From assembly GCF_003207955.1 (NCBI RefSeq), contig NZ_NOXG01000003.1, positions 296,596-360,595 of the forward strand: a stretch of 64,000 bases of DNA, given 5' to 3'. This DNA comes from Novacetimonas pomaceti (GTDB taxonomy: Bacteria > Pseudomonadota > Alphaproteobacteria > Acetobacterales > Acetobacteraceae). The notes beneath the pieces were generated by a model. The model had not been told where the DNA came from. It did not search any database and saw only the letters and a list, made by a program, of their open reading frames with translations. This document shows, piece after piece, positions 17,441-26,921 of this stretch. The stretch's first letter is position 1. Each line of letters starts with the position of its first letter. The position numbers were made by a program, and so were the translations under genes.

Positions 17441-17529
17441 TTATTTTTATCAATGGATTGTTTCCAGACGGGCTTGTATCCCGCCAGGGATAACTGCGCC
17501 CGGGAAACCAGTTCGCCAAACGGATCGGC

Positions 17530-18858
17530 CTATGTCGCGACCCAGCCATCCTGCTGCAGGGCCACGCCCGCCAGATAGAGGCTGCCGCAGATCACGACCC
17601 GCGCGGGCGGCTGGTGGGGCATGTCATGCGCCAGACGTTCCAGCGCCTGTTCAATGGTTGGCCCGGCGATCACACGGCCCTGTCCCGCCGCGATGATATC
17701 GGCCACTGGCAGGGCAAGATGCTGCTCCGGCTCGGCCACGGCCTGCGCGCCTGCGACATGGGGCAGCAGCGGGGCGAGGAAGCCCGACGCATCCTTGGTC
17801 TGCTTCATGCCGACAATCAGGTGGACCGGACGATCCCCCCACCCTTCGATCACCTGCGCCAGCGCATCGCCCGCGCCGGGATTGTGACCGCCATCCAGCC
17901 ACAGCTCCCACCCTGCGGGCAGTTTCCGCGCCAGTGCCCCCTCCAGCCGCTGCAGCCGCGCGGGCCAGTGCGCATTGGCGATTCCCGCCCACGCCCGCGG
18001 CGGCAGCGACAGGCCACTGGCCCGCAATGTCGCGACCGCAAGTCCCGCGTTATCCACCTGATGCGGCCCCAGCAGGCCGGGACGCGGCAGGTCTAGCGTC
18101 CCTTCCCCATCGCGATAGGTCAGTCGCATGCCATCAGGCGATGGCGTGATCGACCATTCATGGTCACGCCGCCACAGCGGGGCATCGCATTCGTGGGCCA
18201 CACGGGCGATGACGGCCATGACATCGGCCGGATGGCGTCCGGTGGCAACCGGCACGCGGGCCTTGATGATGCCGGCCTTTTCCATCGCGATCTTTTCCAG
18301 CGTATCGCCAAGGAACGCCTCATGATCCATGGAAATGGAGGCAATGGCACAGGCGGCGGGCCGCGTCAGCACGTTGGTGGCGTCGTAACGCCCGCCCAGC
18401 CCGACCTCGACAATCATCAGTTCGGCCGGATGGCGCGCGCCCAGAACGAATCCTGCGGCCGTCAGCACCTCGAACACCGTGATCGGCGCGCCATCATTGA
18501 CGCGCTCGATGTCCTCCATCACTTCGGCCAGTTCGGATTCTGAGACAATCTGCCCCGCGATGCGGAAGCGTTCGGTCACATGCACCAGATGCGGCGACGT
18601 CATGACATGGACGCGCCATCCCGCCGCCTCCGCAATGCCGCGGATCAGGGCGCAGGTGCTGCCCTTGCCATTGGTGCCCGCCACGTGGATGACGGGCGGC
18701 AGGTGGCGTTCGGGATGGCCCAGACGGGCCAGAAACTGTTCCAGCCGCCCCAGCGACAGGTCGATCAGTGCCGGATAGAGCTGGTTGAGCCGTTCGAGAA
18801 TCGCGCCGGTGCGCCCGGCGAATTCAGGACCAAGACCGGACGCGGGCGGAGTCTTCAT
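17530..18858 (-). CDS. folC: Bifunctional folylpolyglutamate/dihydrofolate synthase
   Basis: A 442-residue Mur-ligase-like enzyme with the P-loop VAGTNGKGSTCALI, the MTSPHLVHVTERFRIAGQ loop and the GGRYDATNVL motif; the C-terminal domain has WLDGGHNPGAG, the amino-acid-binding signature. It attaches glutamate to dihydropteroate and extends polyglutamate tails on folates in the cytosol. It begins 15 bp after accD ends, the usual accD-folC pairing of alphaproteobacteria, and is probably the last gene of the trpB-trpA-accD-folC transcript. Confidence 0.95.
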   Translation of the reverse strand: MKTPPASGLGPEFAGRTGAILERLNQLYPALIDLSLGRLEQFLARLGHPERHLPPVIHVAGTNGKGSTCALIRGIAEAAGWRVHVMTSPHLVHVTERFRIAGQIVSESELAEVMEDIERVNDGAPITVFEVLTAAGFVLGARHPAELMIVEVGLGGRYDATNVLTRPAACAIASISMDHEAFLGDTLEKIAMEKAGIIKARVPVATGRHPADVMAVIARVAHECDAPLWRRDHEWSITPSPDGMRLTYRDGEGTLDLPRPGLLGPHQVDNAGLAVATLRASGLSLPPRAWAGIANAHWPARLQRLEGALARKLPAGWELWLDGGHNPGAGDALAQVIEGWGDRPVHLIVGMKQTKDASGFLAPLLPHVAGAQAVAEPEQHLALPVADIIAAGQGRVIAGPTIEQALERLAHDMPHQPPARVVICGSLYLAGVALQQDGWVAT

Positions 18859-18873
18859 GACGGACCGTACGAA

Positions 18874-19740
18874 TTACGCCGCGGACGGCGTGATGTGGGC
18901 GTGGTTGAGCTGCCCGATCAGGGTGCCAAGGATGGTAGGCAGTTCGGAACGCGTGACGACCATGTCCAGCATCCCGTGTTCCAGCAGGTATTCCGCGCGC
19001 TGGAACCCTTCGGGCAGCTTTTCGCGCACAGTATCCTGGATCACGCGCTGTCCCGCGAAACCGATCAGGGCATTGGGTTCGGCCATCTGGATATCGCCCA
19101 GCATCGCGAACGACGCCGAAACGCCACCCGTGGTCGGGTTCGTCATCACCACGATATAGGGCAGCCTTGCCTCCCGCAGCATCTCGACGGCGATCGTCGT
19201 GCGCGGCATCTGCATCAGGCTGAGCATCCCTTCCTGCATGCGCGCGCCGCCAGATGCGGTAAAGACAATCAGCGGCGCCTGCTGGAGGATCGCCAGACGG
19301 GCGGCGGCCAGAAAGGCCTCGCCCAGTGCCGCGCCCATCGTGCCGGCAATGAACTCGAACGCCATGACGGCGACGACCGCGTCATGGCCACCGATGCGGC
19401 CATGCGCCACGGCCATGGATTCATCAAGCTGCGATTTGGCGCGTTCGTCCTTCAGCCGGTCGGTGTAACGCTTGCGGTCGCGAAAGGACAGCGGGTCTAC
19501 CGGCGCCTTGGGCAGTTCGATGCGGGTATATTCCCCATTATCGAACGTCCATTCCAGGCGCTGCTGCACCGTGGCGCGCATGTGGTGGCCGCAATGCGGA
19601 CAGACATTCATCGCGCGCCGCAGATCCTTGACCAGAATCATCTGCTCGCAGGATTCGCAGTTGGTCCACAGGTTGTCCGGCACTTCCCGCTTGAGCAGGC
19701 CACGGATCTTGGGCCGGACATATTCGGTCAGCCAGCTCAT
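18874..19740 (-). CDS. accD: Acetyl-CoA carboxylase, carboxyltransferase beta subunit
   Basis: A 288-residue protein from the ATG at 19740, which follows a strong ribosome site (GGGAGAGGTAAC). The N-terminal zinc ribbon is visible as CESCEQMI and CPHCGHH. The crotonase-fold core includes FTASGGARMQEGMLSLMQM and NPTTGGVSASFAMLGD. It transfers CO2 from carboxybiotin to acetyl-CoA together with AccA, the first step of fatty acid synthesis. The longer frame to 19794 is not needed. It lies 72 bp after trpA. Confidence 0.95.
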   Translation of the reverse strand: MSWLTEYVRPKIRGLLKREVPDNLWTNCESCEQMILVKDLRRAMNVCPHCGHHMRATVQQRLEWTFDNGEYTRIELPKAPVDPLSFRDRKRYTDRLKDERAKSQLDESMAVAHGRIGGHDAVVAVMAFEFIAGTMGAALGEAFLAAARLAILQQAPLIVFTASGGARMQEGMLSLMQMPRTTIAVEMLREARLPYIVVMTNPTTGGVSASFAMLGDIQMAEPNALIGFAGQRVIQDTVREKLPEGFQRAEYLLEHGMLDMVVTRSELPTILGTLIGQLNHAHITPSAA

Positions 19741-19812
19741 GTTACCTCTCCCTGACGTACGTCTATCCGCCTGCTCCATACAGGCAGATCGCATGTTATG
19801 CCAGATTCACAT

Positions 19813-20637
19813 TCATCGACGGGCGGAACGGACCGCATCGGCCAGCCCACGCAACTGCGCAAGAACGTCGCGCAGGGTGTTTTCCGTGGCGTGTCCATCC
19901 TTATCCAGCGTCCCGGCAAGCGTATTGAGCAGGGCCGAGGCCACGACGGCCCCGTCGGCTGCGCGCACCGCGCCCGCAGCCTGTTCGGGGCTGCGGATGC
20001 CAAAGCCGATGGCGACCGGCAGGTCGGTCGCCGCCCGCAGGCGCGGCATCGCGGCGGCCAGTTCATCGGTGCTGGCGGTACGTGTGCCCGTAACGCCGGT
20101 GATGCTGACATAATACAGGAAGCCCGATGCCCCATCGAGCACGACCGGCAGGCGGTCATCCGGCGTGGTCGGCGCGACAAGGCGGATGATGTCCAGCCCG
20201 TTCGCCGCCGCAGGCCCGCGCAGCAGGTCGCCTTCCTCAGGCGGGACATCGACGATGATCAGCCCGTCCACGCCCGCGCGGGCGGCATCGACGCAGAAAC
20301 GTTCGTGGCCATAGGCCTCGATGGGGTTGAGGTACCCCATCAGGATGATCGGTGTTTCGTCATCGTCACGCCGGAAGGCCGCGATCATCTCCAGCACGCG
20401 GGGGATCGTCGCCCCGCCACGCAGGCCACGCAGCGCCGCCTTCTGGATGGTCGGGCCATCGGCGCTGGGGTCGCTGAAGGGCATCCCCACCTCGATCAGG
20501 TCCGCGCCCGCCCCCGGCATGCCCTTAAGCAGCGCGAGCGAGGTTTCGTAATCCGGGTCGCATGCCTCCACATAAGGGATCAGGGCGCCGCGCCCCTCCT
20601 GCTTCAGGGCGGCGAATCGGCTGGCAATACGGCTCAC
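19813..20637 (-). CDS. trpA: Tryptophan synthase alpha chain
   Basis: A 274-residue TIM-barrel protein starting at a GTG that overlaps the trpB stop (GTGA at 20637-20634). The catalytic glutamate is in DLIEVGMPFSDPSADGPTIQ and the aspartate in ALIPYVEACDPDYE; the phosphate loop YYVSITGVTGTRTAS is present. It cleaves indole-3-glycerol phosphate and channels indole to TrpB. The frame continues upstream inside trpB, but the overlapping GTG gives the family length (~270) and indicates translational coupling. Confidence 0.96.
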   Translation of the reverse strand: MSRIASRFAALKQEGRGALIPYVEACDPDYETSLALLKGMPGAGADLIEVGMPFSDPSADGPTIQKAALRGLRGGATIPRVLEMIAAFRRDDDETPIILMGYLNPIEAYGHERFCVDAARAGVDGLIIVDVPPEEGDLLRGPAAANGLDIIRLVAPTTPDDRLPVVLDGASGFLYYVSITGVTGTRTASTDELAAAMPRLRAATDLPVAIGFGIRSPEQAAGAVRAADGAVVASALLNTLAGTLDKDGHATENTLRDVLAQLRGLADAVRSARR

Positions 20638-21872
20638 AACGACACTCCCAGATGCGCGGCGACGGTGAAGATGTCCTTGTCCCCCCGGCCCGATACATTC
20701 ATTACGATGATCTGATCCGGCGCCATGGTCGGCGCCAGCTTCGCGACATAGGCCAGGGCATGCGCGCATTCCAGGGCGGGGATGATGCCCTCGGTCCGGG
20801 TGCAGAGCTGGAACGCGGCCAAGGCCTCGTCATCGGTCGCGCCGACATACTCCGCCCGCCCGATATCGTTCAGCCATGAATGTTCCGGCCCGATCCCCGG
20901 ATAGTCGAGCCCCGCGCTGATGGAATGGGCCTCCGAAATCTGTCCGTCCCCGTCCTGCAGCAGGTAGGTGCGGTTGCCATGCAGCACGCCGGGGCGGCCG
21001 CGCTGGATGGAGGCTGCGGTTTCCCCACTGTCGAGGCCACGGCCGGCCGCCTCCACCCCGATCAGGCGCACGGACGGATCGTCAAGGAAGGGGTGGAATA
21101 TCCCCATCGCGTTCGACCCGCCGCCAATGGCCGCGACAATCGCGTCGGGCAGGCGGCCTTCGGCCTCGAGGATCTGCTGCTTCGTCTCCACGCCGATGAC
21201 CGACTGGAAATCGCGCACCATTTCGGGATAGGGATGCGGCCCCGCCACCGTGCCCACAAGGAAATAGGTGTCGCGCACGTTGGTCACCCAGTCGCGCATC
21301 GCCTCGTTCATCGCGTCCTTCAGCGTCCCCGCGCCGGCGGTAACGGGAATGACCTCCGCCCCCAGCAGGCGCATGCGGAACACGTTGGGCTTCTGCCGCT
21401 CGACATCCGTGGCACCCATGTAGATCGCGCATTTCATGCCAAACAGCGCACAGACGGTGGCGGTCGCGACGCCATGCTGCCCCGCGCCGGTTTCAGCCAC
21501 GACCCGGGTGCGCCCCATGCGACGCGCCAGCAGGATCTGCCCCATGACGTTGTTGAGCTTGTGCGAACCCGTATGGTTCAGTTCCTCGCGCTTCATGTAG
21601 ACGCGCGCGCCGCCCAGTTCCTCCGTCAGGCGACGGGCGAACCACAGCGGGCTGGGACGGCCGACATAGTCCTTGAGGTAATAGTCGAGTTCACGCTGGA
21701 ACTGCGGATCGGCCCTGGCGGCCCTGTAGGCCTCGGTCAGTTCGAGGATAAGCGGCATCAGGGTTTCGGCGACGAAACGGCCGCCAAAGATGCCAAACCG
21801 CCCATGGGCGTCCGGGCCGGCGCGCAGGCTGTTCGCGCGGGACGGCGGGGCCGGGGATTGATCTGCGCTCAA
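20634..21872 (-). CDS. trpB: Tryptophan synthase beta chain
   Basis: A 412-residue PLP enzyme. The PLP lysine is in LNHTGSHKLNNVMGQILLA, the phosphate loop is in AAIGGGSNAMGIF, and the substrate-gate segment AETGAGQHGVATATV is intact. It condenses indole with serine to tryptophan. It is usually preceded by trpF in alphaproteobacteria; here the ~200 bp upstream contain no trpF and the next gene is the divergent corA. Confidence 0.97.
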   Translation of the reverse strand: MSADQSPAPPSRANSLRAGPDAHGRFGIFGGRFVAETLMPLILELTEAYRAARADPQFQRELDYYLKDYVGRPSPLWFARRLTEELGGARVYMKREELNHTGSHKLNNVMGQILLARRMGRTRVVAETGAGQHGVATATVCALFGMKCAIYMGATDVERQKPNVFRMRLLGAEVIPVTAGAGTLKDAMNEAMRDWVTNVRDTYFLVGTVAGPHPYPEMVRDFQSVIGVETKQQILEAEGRLPDAIVAAIGGGSNAMGIFHPFLDDPSVRLIGVEAAGRGLDSGETAASIQRGRPGVLHGNRTYLLQDGDGQISEAHSISAGLDYPGIGPEHSWLNDIGRAEYVGATDDEALAAFQLCTRTEGIIPALECAHALAYVAKLAPTMAPDQIIVMNVSGRGDKDIFTVAAHLGVSL

Positions 21873-22079
21873 CTTCGCTCTCCAGGGGGAATAAATTCGT
21901 GCAGGGCTCGATGACGGTATATCGCACGCGCCCGCGCGATGATACGCCTACGGCGTTCTGGACCCGATGCCGGAAAAAAACCAGAGCTTTCGGTCATGGC
22001 CCTCCCTGTCATGATTTGACATGAAGCACGTTGTCCCGATGATAGGCCGGGACCCGACATGATGAATGAGGACCGCTGA

Positions 22080-23054
22080 ATGTTTCTTGCGCACAGGCCC
22101 GGCTCGCCCGCCCGGACGATCACGAGCGAGGCTGATGCACAAGAGGTCAAGGACGCCCCTTGGCTCGACCTGCTTGACCCGACCGAGGACGAGCAGGCGC
22201 TGGCGGCGCGGGTCACGGGCCAGCGCATTCCCACGCGCGCGGAACTGGACGAAATCGAAAGCTCCTCACGCCTGTTCATGGAAGATGACGCCGTTTACCT
22301 GTCCACCCCGCTGGTGCGCCAGATCGGCGACGATTTCTTCGTCTCCCCGGTGGGGTTCATCCTGATGCGCGACCGGCTGCTGACCATCCGCTTCACCGGC
22401 TTTACCGCCTTTGACGTGGTGGCGCGCCAGGTCGCGGGGCAGTCCGCGCGCCTGTCGGGCGATGAATGCAGCACCCTGCTGCTCGAGGCGATTGTCGATC
22501 GACTGGCCGATATCCTCGAACATCTGGGCCAGTCCCTCGATGGCATGTCAAAGGATGTCTTTCAGTCCGAACATGGCGGGATGCGGCGGATGGACGGCCT
22601 GCTGCGCAGCATGCTCAGCCGCGTGGGACGTTCCGGCGACCTGACGTCATCGGTGCGCGACAGCCTGCTGGGTCTGGAACGCATCACCATCTTTGTCACG
22701 GAAAACAAGAAGCGCGACCTGTCGGACAAGCTGCAGGGGCGGCTGGCGACGGTGGAACGCGACATCAAGTCGCTGAATGACTTCGTATCGCAGACTTCCA
22801 ACAAGGTGCAGTTCCTGCTGGATGCCACGCTGGGGTTCATCAGTATCGAACAGAATAATGGGATGAAGCTGCTGACGGTCGTAAGCTTCATCGGCGTAGC
22901 CCCCACGCTGGTAGCCGGCATCTATGGCATGAATTTCCATGATATTCCGGAACTGAACTGGAAATATGGATACTGGTACTCGCTGGCCCTGATGGCCGCC
23001 ACCGTGATCTTTCCGCTGCTGTGGTTCTGGCGCAAGGGATGGCTGGGAAAGTAA
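22080..23054 (+). CDS. corA: CorA family magnesium/divalent cation channel
   Basis: A 324-residue protein: a long cytoplasmic N-terminal domain (to about residue 255), then two transmembrane helices at the C terminus separated by the hallmark YGMNF filter motif (GVAPTLVAGIYGMNFHDIPEL) and ending with a Lys-rich tail (FWRKGWLGK). It forms a pentameric inner-membrane Mg2+ channel gated by internal Mg2+. The ATG follows GAGGACCGCTGA. Single gene, divergent from trpB. Confidence 0.92.
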   Translation: MFLAHRPGSPARTITSEADAQEVKDAPWLDLLDPTEDEQALAARVTGQRIPTRAELDEIESSSRLFMEDDAVYLSTPLVRQIGDDFFVSPVGFILMRDRLLTIRFTGFTAFDVVARQVAGQSARLSGDECSTLLLEAIVDRLADILEHLGQSLDGMSKDVFQSEHGGMRRMDGLLRSMLSRVGRSGDLTSSVRDSLLGLERITIFVTENKKRDLSDKLQGRLATVERDIKSLNDFVSQTSNKVQFLLDATLGFISIEQNNGMKLLTVVSFIGVAPTLVAGIYGMNFHDIPELNWKYGYWYSLALMAATVIFPLLWFWRKGWLGK

Positions 23055-23274
23055 TTACAATCCGTATTGACTTTTTATCTGCTTTGCGATAAACGACGTC
23101 GCATGAGCTACGTGGCCTTCTCCGGCCATCGGGCCTTATCCTTGTAAGAATGTAATATCCAGGTCGCATTTCTGACTTCGTGAGCAGATGCCAGGATGTG
23201 ACACCCCCTTCCGCTGTCACATCGGATATTATCCATTCCCCTCCCCTGAACTGCCAGTCCAAGGCAACGCTTGC

Positions 23275-24576
23275 ATGCATCTCGCCGAACTCAAGGCCAA
23301 AACACCTGCGGACCTTCTGGCTTATGCCGAAAGTCTGAACATTGAAAATGCATCGTCCCTGCGCAAGCAGGAACTGATGTTCACCATCCTCAAGACCCTG
23401 GCAGAGAATGACCAGGCGATTTACGGGGATGGGACACTGGAAATCCTGCCCGATGGCTTTGGCTTCCTGCGCTCGCCGGAAGCGAATTACCTGCCCGGGC
23501 CCGACGACATCTACATCTCCCCCAGCCAGGTGCGGCGCTTCGGCCTGCGCACCGGCGACACGGTGGAGGGACAGATCCGCGCCCCGCGCGACGGGGAACG
23601 TTATTTCGCGCTGCTCAAGGTCGATACGATCAACTTCGAACCGCCCGAGGCGGTGCGCCAGCGGATCAATTTCGACAACCTGACGCCGCTTTATCCCGAA
23701 CGCCGCCTGCAGATGGAAGTCGAAAGCTCCGCCGTCGGGCCGGCCGATGGCGCGGCAAAAGGCAAGGGCAAGGGACAGACCCGCGATTTCACCCCCCGGG
23801 TGATCGACCTCGTCTCCCCCATCGGGATGGGACAGCGCGCCCTGATCGTCGCCCCGCCGCGTACCGGCAAGACGGTAATGCTGCAGAGCATCGCGTCCTC
23901 CATTTCCGCAAACCATCCCGAAGTGTTCCTGATCGTGCTGCTGATCGACGAACGCCCGGAAGAAGTGACCGACATGGCCCGCTCCGTCCGGGGGGAAGTC
24001 GTGTCCTCCACCTTTGACGAACCGGCGACCCGCCACGTGCAGGTGACCGAGATGGTGCTGGAAAAGGCCAAGCGCCTGGTCGAGCACAAGCGCGATGTCG
24101 TCATCCTGCTGGATTCGATCACCCGTCTGGCCCGTGCCTACAACACGGTCGTGCCTTCGTCGGGCAAGGTGCTGACCGGCGGCGTGGACGCCAACGCGCT
24201 GCAGCGGCCCAAGCGTTTCTTTGGCGCCGCACGCAATATCGAGGAAGGCGGGTCGCTGACGATCATCGCAACCGCCCTGATCGATACCGGCAGCCGCATG
24301 GACGAGGTGATCTTTGAAGAGTTCAAGGGCACCGGCAACTCCGAACTGATCCTTGACCGCAAGCTGGCGGACAAGCGCACCTTCCCCGCCATCGACATCA
24401 CCAAGAGCGGCACCCGCAAGGAAGAACTGCTGGTCGATCGCGCGGACCTGTCGAAGATGTGGGTCCTGCGTCGCATCCTTGCGCCGATGGGCACGATGGA
24501 TGCAATGGACTTCCTGCTCGACAAGCTGAAATACAGCAAGACGAACAAGGACTTCTTCGACGCGATGAATACCTGA
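23275..24576 (+). CDS. rho: Transcription termination factor Rho
   Basis: A 433-residue hexameric RNA helicase. Starting at 23275 it has the family N terminus MHLAELKAKTPADLLAYAESL, the cold-shock-like primary RNA-binding domain (DGFGFLRSPEANYLPGPDDIYIS), the Walker A loop VAPPRTGKTVML (Lys199), the Walker B VVILLDSITRLARAYN and the Q/R loops (SGKVLTGGVDANALQRPKRFFGAA, given in part). An upstream in-frame ATG at 23188 would add 29 residues not found in the family. The 220-bp leader is plausible for Rho autoregulation. Rho is often adjacent to mnmE in this class; here it is 9 kb away. Confidence 0.95.
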   Translation: MHLAELKAKTPADLLAYAESLNIENASSLRKQELMFTILKTLAENDQAIYGDGTLEILPDGFGFLRSPEANYLPGPDDIYISPSQVRRFGLRTGDTVEGQIRAPRDGERYFALLKVDTINFEPPEAVRQRINFDNLTPLYPERRLQMEVESSAVGPADGAAKGKGKGQTRDFTPRVIDLVSPIGMGQRALIVAPPRTGKTVMLQSIASSISANHPEVFLIVLLIDERPEEVTDMARSVRGEVVSSTFDEPATRHVQVTEMVLEKAKRLVEHKRDVVILLDSITRLARAYNTVVPSSGKVLTGGVDANALQRPKRFFGAARNIEEGGSLTIIATALIDTGSRMDEVIFEEFKGTGNSELILDRKLADKRTFPAIDITKSGTRKEELLVDRADLSKMWVLRRILAPMGTMDAMDFLLDKLKYSKTNKDFFDAMNT

Positions 24577-24789
24577 GTTTCCGTCAGGTCCGATCGACAT
24601 TCACGTCACCCGGATCCATGGCTGGGGCAGGTAGCCAAAGTCGGGAAGACGGGTGGCGTGTCGATCATCCGGGCAGGGCGAAGTAACCCTGTTCGAGCCA
24701 CGCCTCAACTGGAGCGAAAGCCTCGGGCGCTTCGTGCCGTCGAGACTGACATGAAGCCTGACTGCGTTACAGTTGACCTGTCAGGCGTC
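24577..24789. other. Intergenic region after rho
   Basis: Roughly 210 bp after the rho stop with no coding frame of convincing composition and no clear intrinsic terminator. It leads into the decayed transposase. Confidence 0.4.
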
Positions 24790-25093
24790 GATGCCCGCCC
24801 GGTCCTGAGCACGGTTCATGGGCAAGGTTGCAGAATTACTTACTGAGGCATCCGGGCGACATGATACATGGCGCCACGTCTTTGGATCCACGCCGGCCGG
24901 TCGCAGGCCGCCGCCGCGAATAATCCCGTGCCGACATCGTCCCGGTCACGACTTCCCATTGCGGACCGGACGCCACGAGCTTTGGGCCAGCAGTTCCTTC
25001 AGCGTCTAGATGTCCATCATGCTCCCTGCCAGAGAGCCGCTTCAGCTTCACATTTTCTTCTTCCAAAGCGTTGCGCCGCCGCGCTTCCGGCAC
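24790..25093 (-). pseudogene. Decayed IS3-family transposase (orfA/orfB junction remnant)
   Basis: On the minus strand a short frame begins EARRRNALEEENVKLKRL, which matches the leucine-zipper end of IS3-family OrfA proteins. Shifting frames, one then reads SMMDI-stop-TLKELLAQSSWRPVRNGKS and later GVDPKTWRHVSCRPDAS, the expected continuation across the OrfA/OrfB region. Several stops and frameshifts interrupt it, the OrfA start is missing (cut off near the end of the MATE gene), and no terminal repeats were found. It is a dead remnant. Confidence 0.55.
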
Positions 25094-25109
25094 GACCTTA
25101 CGGCAGGGA

Positions 25110-26612
25110 TCAGTTCCTGTTGTCCGACATTACAGTGTTTTGGGCGTCCTCTTCCCCCTGATCGAATTCCTGCGCCTCGTTATCCAGATCGTCGAGTTCG
25201 ATCATGGCGCTTTCCGCGCTCTGCGCCGGCGGCAGGGAGGGGATCGAGTCGCTTTCCGGACCGGCTGGCCTGATATCAAGGGTACGGACGACGTTGAAGG
25301 CCATCCCGACCGCCCCCAGCCCGAACAGGACACTTCCCATCACCTGTCCCACCTGCACGCCCATGGGGCCGAAACGGGTACCGATCCAGACAAAGGGAAT
25401 GGTGCCCAGCGTCGCCCGTCCCCAGTTGAACAGCGTCGAGTACAGCGGATAACCAAGGTTGTTGAACGCCGAGTTCGCAACGAACAGCATGCCGATAAAG
25501 ACGTAACCGCCGATGGTCCAGTTGCAGAACAGGCGGATCAGGTCGGCGGTTGTGCCGGTGGCCGAAAAAACCCGGATCACGATGTCCTGTCCCAGGAACA
25601 GGATCGCCCATGTCAGGGCCACGCATCCCATCACCAGCTTCAGCGCGGCGACAAGTGTCTCCTGCACGCGCGCAACCTGACCCGCCCCCAGATTCTGCGA
25701 CATGATCGGCCCGATTGAACCCGTCAGCGCAAATACGAAGGCGAAGGCGACGGGCACGATGCGGTCAATGGTGGCCTGTCCCGCGACCGCCGCCAGTCCA
25801 AAGGACGCCATGGCATGGGTGACGAAAATGCCACCCACGGGCGTGGCAAGGTTCGTCAGGATGGCGGGAACGGCGATGTGCCCGACGCAATAGGTATCGG
25901 CGCGTATGAACCGTGCCACGGGCCGCGCCAGCAGGTCGTGCTGACGCGCGCAATAGATGCCAAGCGCCGCCACCAGCGCGCGGGATGCGAGCGTGCTGAG
26001 GGCCGCCCCCTCCAGTTCCAGATTCATCCACAGGATCAGGATGGGATCCAGCACGGCGGAAATCAGCGCGCCCGCCAGCGTGACATTCATGGATTGCTGG
26101 GCCGCCCCCACCGCGCGCAGCAGGCTGGAACATCCCATGCCCGTCGCGATCAGGGGCAGCAGGGGGGAGGCAATGTACAGGTAAAGCGCCGCCTGATGCT
26201 CCGCCTCGCCATGGGCGCCAAGCGCATGCAGGATGGGATGGGCCAGCAGGGCCGTGCCAAACCCGATCAGACTGGTCAGCGCCAGCATGACGACGGAAAA
26301 GGAAGAGGCGATGCGTTGCGCGACATCGTGGTGTCCGGCCCCGATCTGCCGACCCGTCGTCGCCCCGAGCCCAATCGACATGCCGATGGAGACGGCAATC
26401 TGGATGAACCCGACTGCCGCGGTAAAGCCGATCGCAGCCGTCAGGGCGGGATTGTGCAGGGTTGAGATGTAGAACAGGTTCAGCAGGTCAACCATGAACA
26501 CGGCCATAAGGCCGATGGCGCCGGTGCCCGCCATGACGACCACATGACGCATGATGCTGCCCTGACAGAAGGCGGCATGCCGTCTGGACGCGGGCCGTCG
26601 CATGCGCGTCAT
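25110..26612 (-). CDS. MATE family multidrug/cation antiporter
   Basis: A 500-residue integral membrane protein with about 12 hydrophobic helices arranged as two MATE halves; typical family stretches are AVGFIQIAVSIGMSIGLGATTGRQIGA (given in part) and the second-half GSIGPIMSQNLGAGQ. MATE proteins export drugs or metabolites using a Na+ or H+ gradient. The C-terminal ~50 residues are hydrophilic and acidic (EFDQGEEDAQ), longer than usual. An internal ATG at 26552 (MRHVVVMAG) is an alternative start. Substrate unknown; single gene. Confidence 0.85.
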   Translation of the reverse strand: MTRMRRPASRRHAAFCQGSIMRHVVVMAGTGAIGLMAVFMVDLLNLFYISTLHNPALTAAIGFTAAVGFIQIAVSIGMSIGLGATTGRQIGAGHHDVAQRIASSFSVVMLALTSLIGFGTALLAHPILHALGAHGEAEHQAALYLYIASPLLPLIATGMGCSSLLRAVGAAQQSMNVTLAGALISAVLDPILILWMNLELEGAALSTLASRALVAALGIYCARQHDLLARPVARFIRADTYCVGHIAVPAILTNLATPVGGIFVTHAMASFGLAAVAGQATIDRIVPVAFAFVFALTGSIGPIMSQNLGAGQVARVQETLVAALKLVMGCVALTWAILFLGQDIVIRVFSATGTTADLIRLFCNWTIGGYVFIGMLFVANSAFNNLGYPLYSTLFNWGRATLGTIPFVWIGTRFGPMGVQVGQVMGSVLFGLGAVGMAFNVVRTLDIRPAGPESDSIPSLPPAQSAESAMIELDDLDNEAQEFDQGEEDAQNTVMSDNRN

Positions 26613-26885
26613 CCGGCGCTGGTCCGGATATTGCGGCCATAGCGTACGTTCATGCGATATCGGCCAGGGCCAGTAAGGCGGTTCATGTATCCACCATACA
26701 GGACATCCCCGGGATCAGGAACATATTGCATGCGGCCCGTGGGGTGAATAATCCCCGGTCGGGCGATGGCGCACTGATTTGTGTCATTTGTGTCTGTATT
26801 CTGATGTCCATTGTGCAATGCAAAATAAACACAGTAATTGTGCGGTGCAAAAAAAGTAAAAACGATATCTATTTTATTTTTTATG

Positions 26886-26915
26886 TTGACCTCTTGGAAA
26901 ATGAGTGCCAATAAT
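26886..26915 (+). promoter_or_regulatory. Sigma-70-type promoter for a candidate small RNA
   Basis: TTGACC (26886-26891) and AATAAT (26910-26915) with an 18-bp spacer, in an AT-rich patch. The predicted transcription start is about 26922, directly at the first hairpin of the candidate RNA. No open reading frame follows. Confidence 0.5.
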
Positions 26916-26921
26916 GGCTCA

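Noticed and set aside
23188..23274. N-terminal extension of rho
   Set aside because: The 29 residues are unlike any Rho N terminus; MHLAELKAKTPADLL is the family start.
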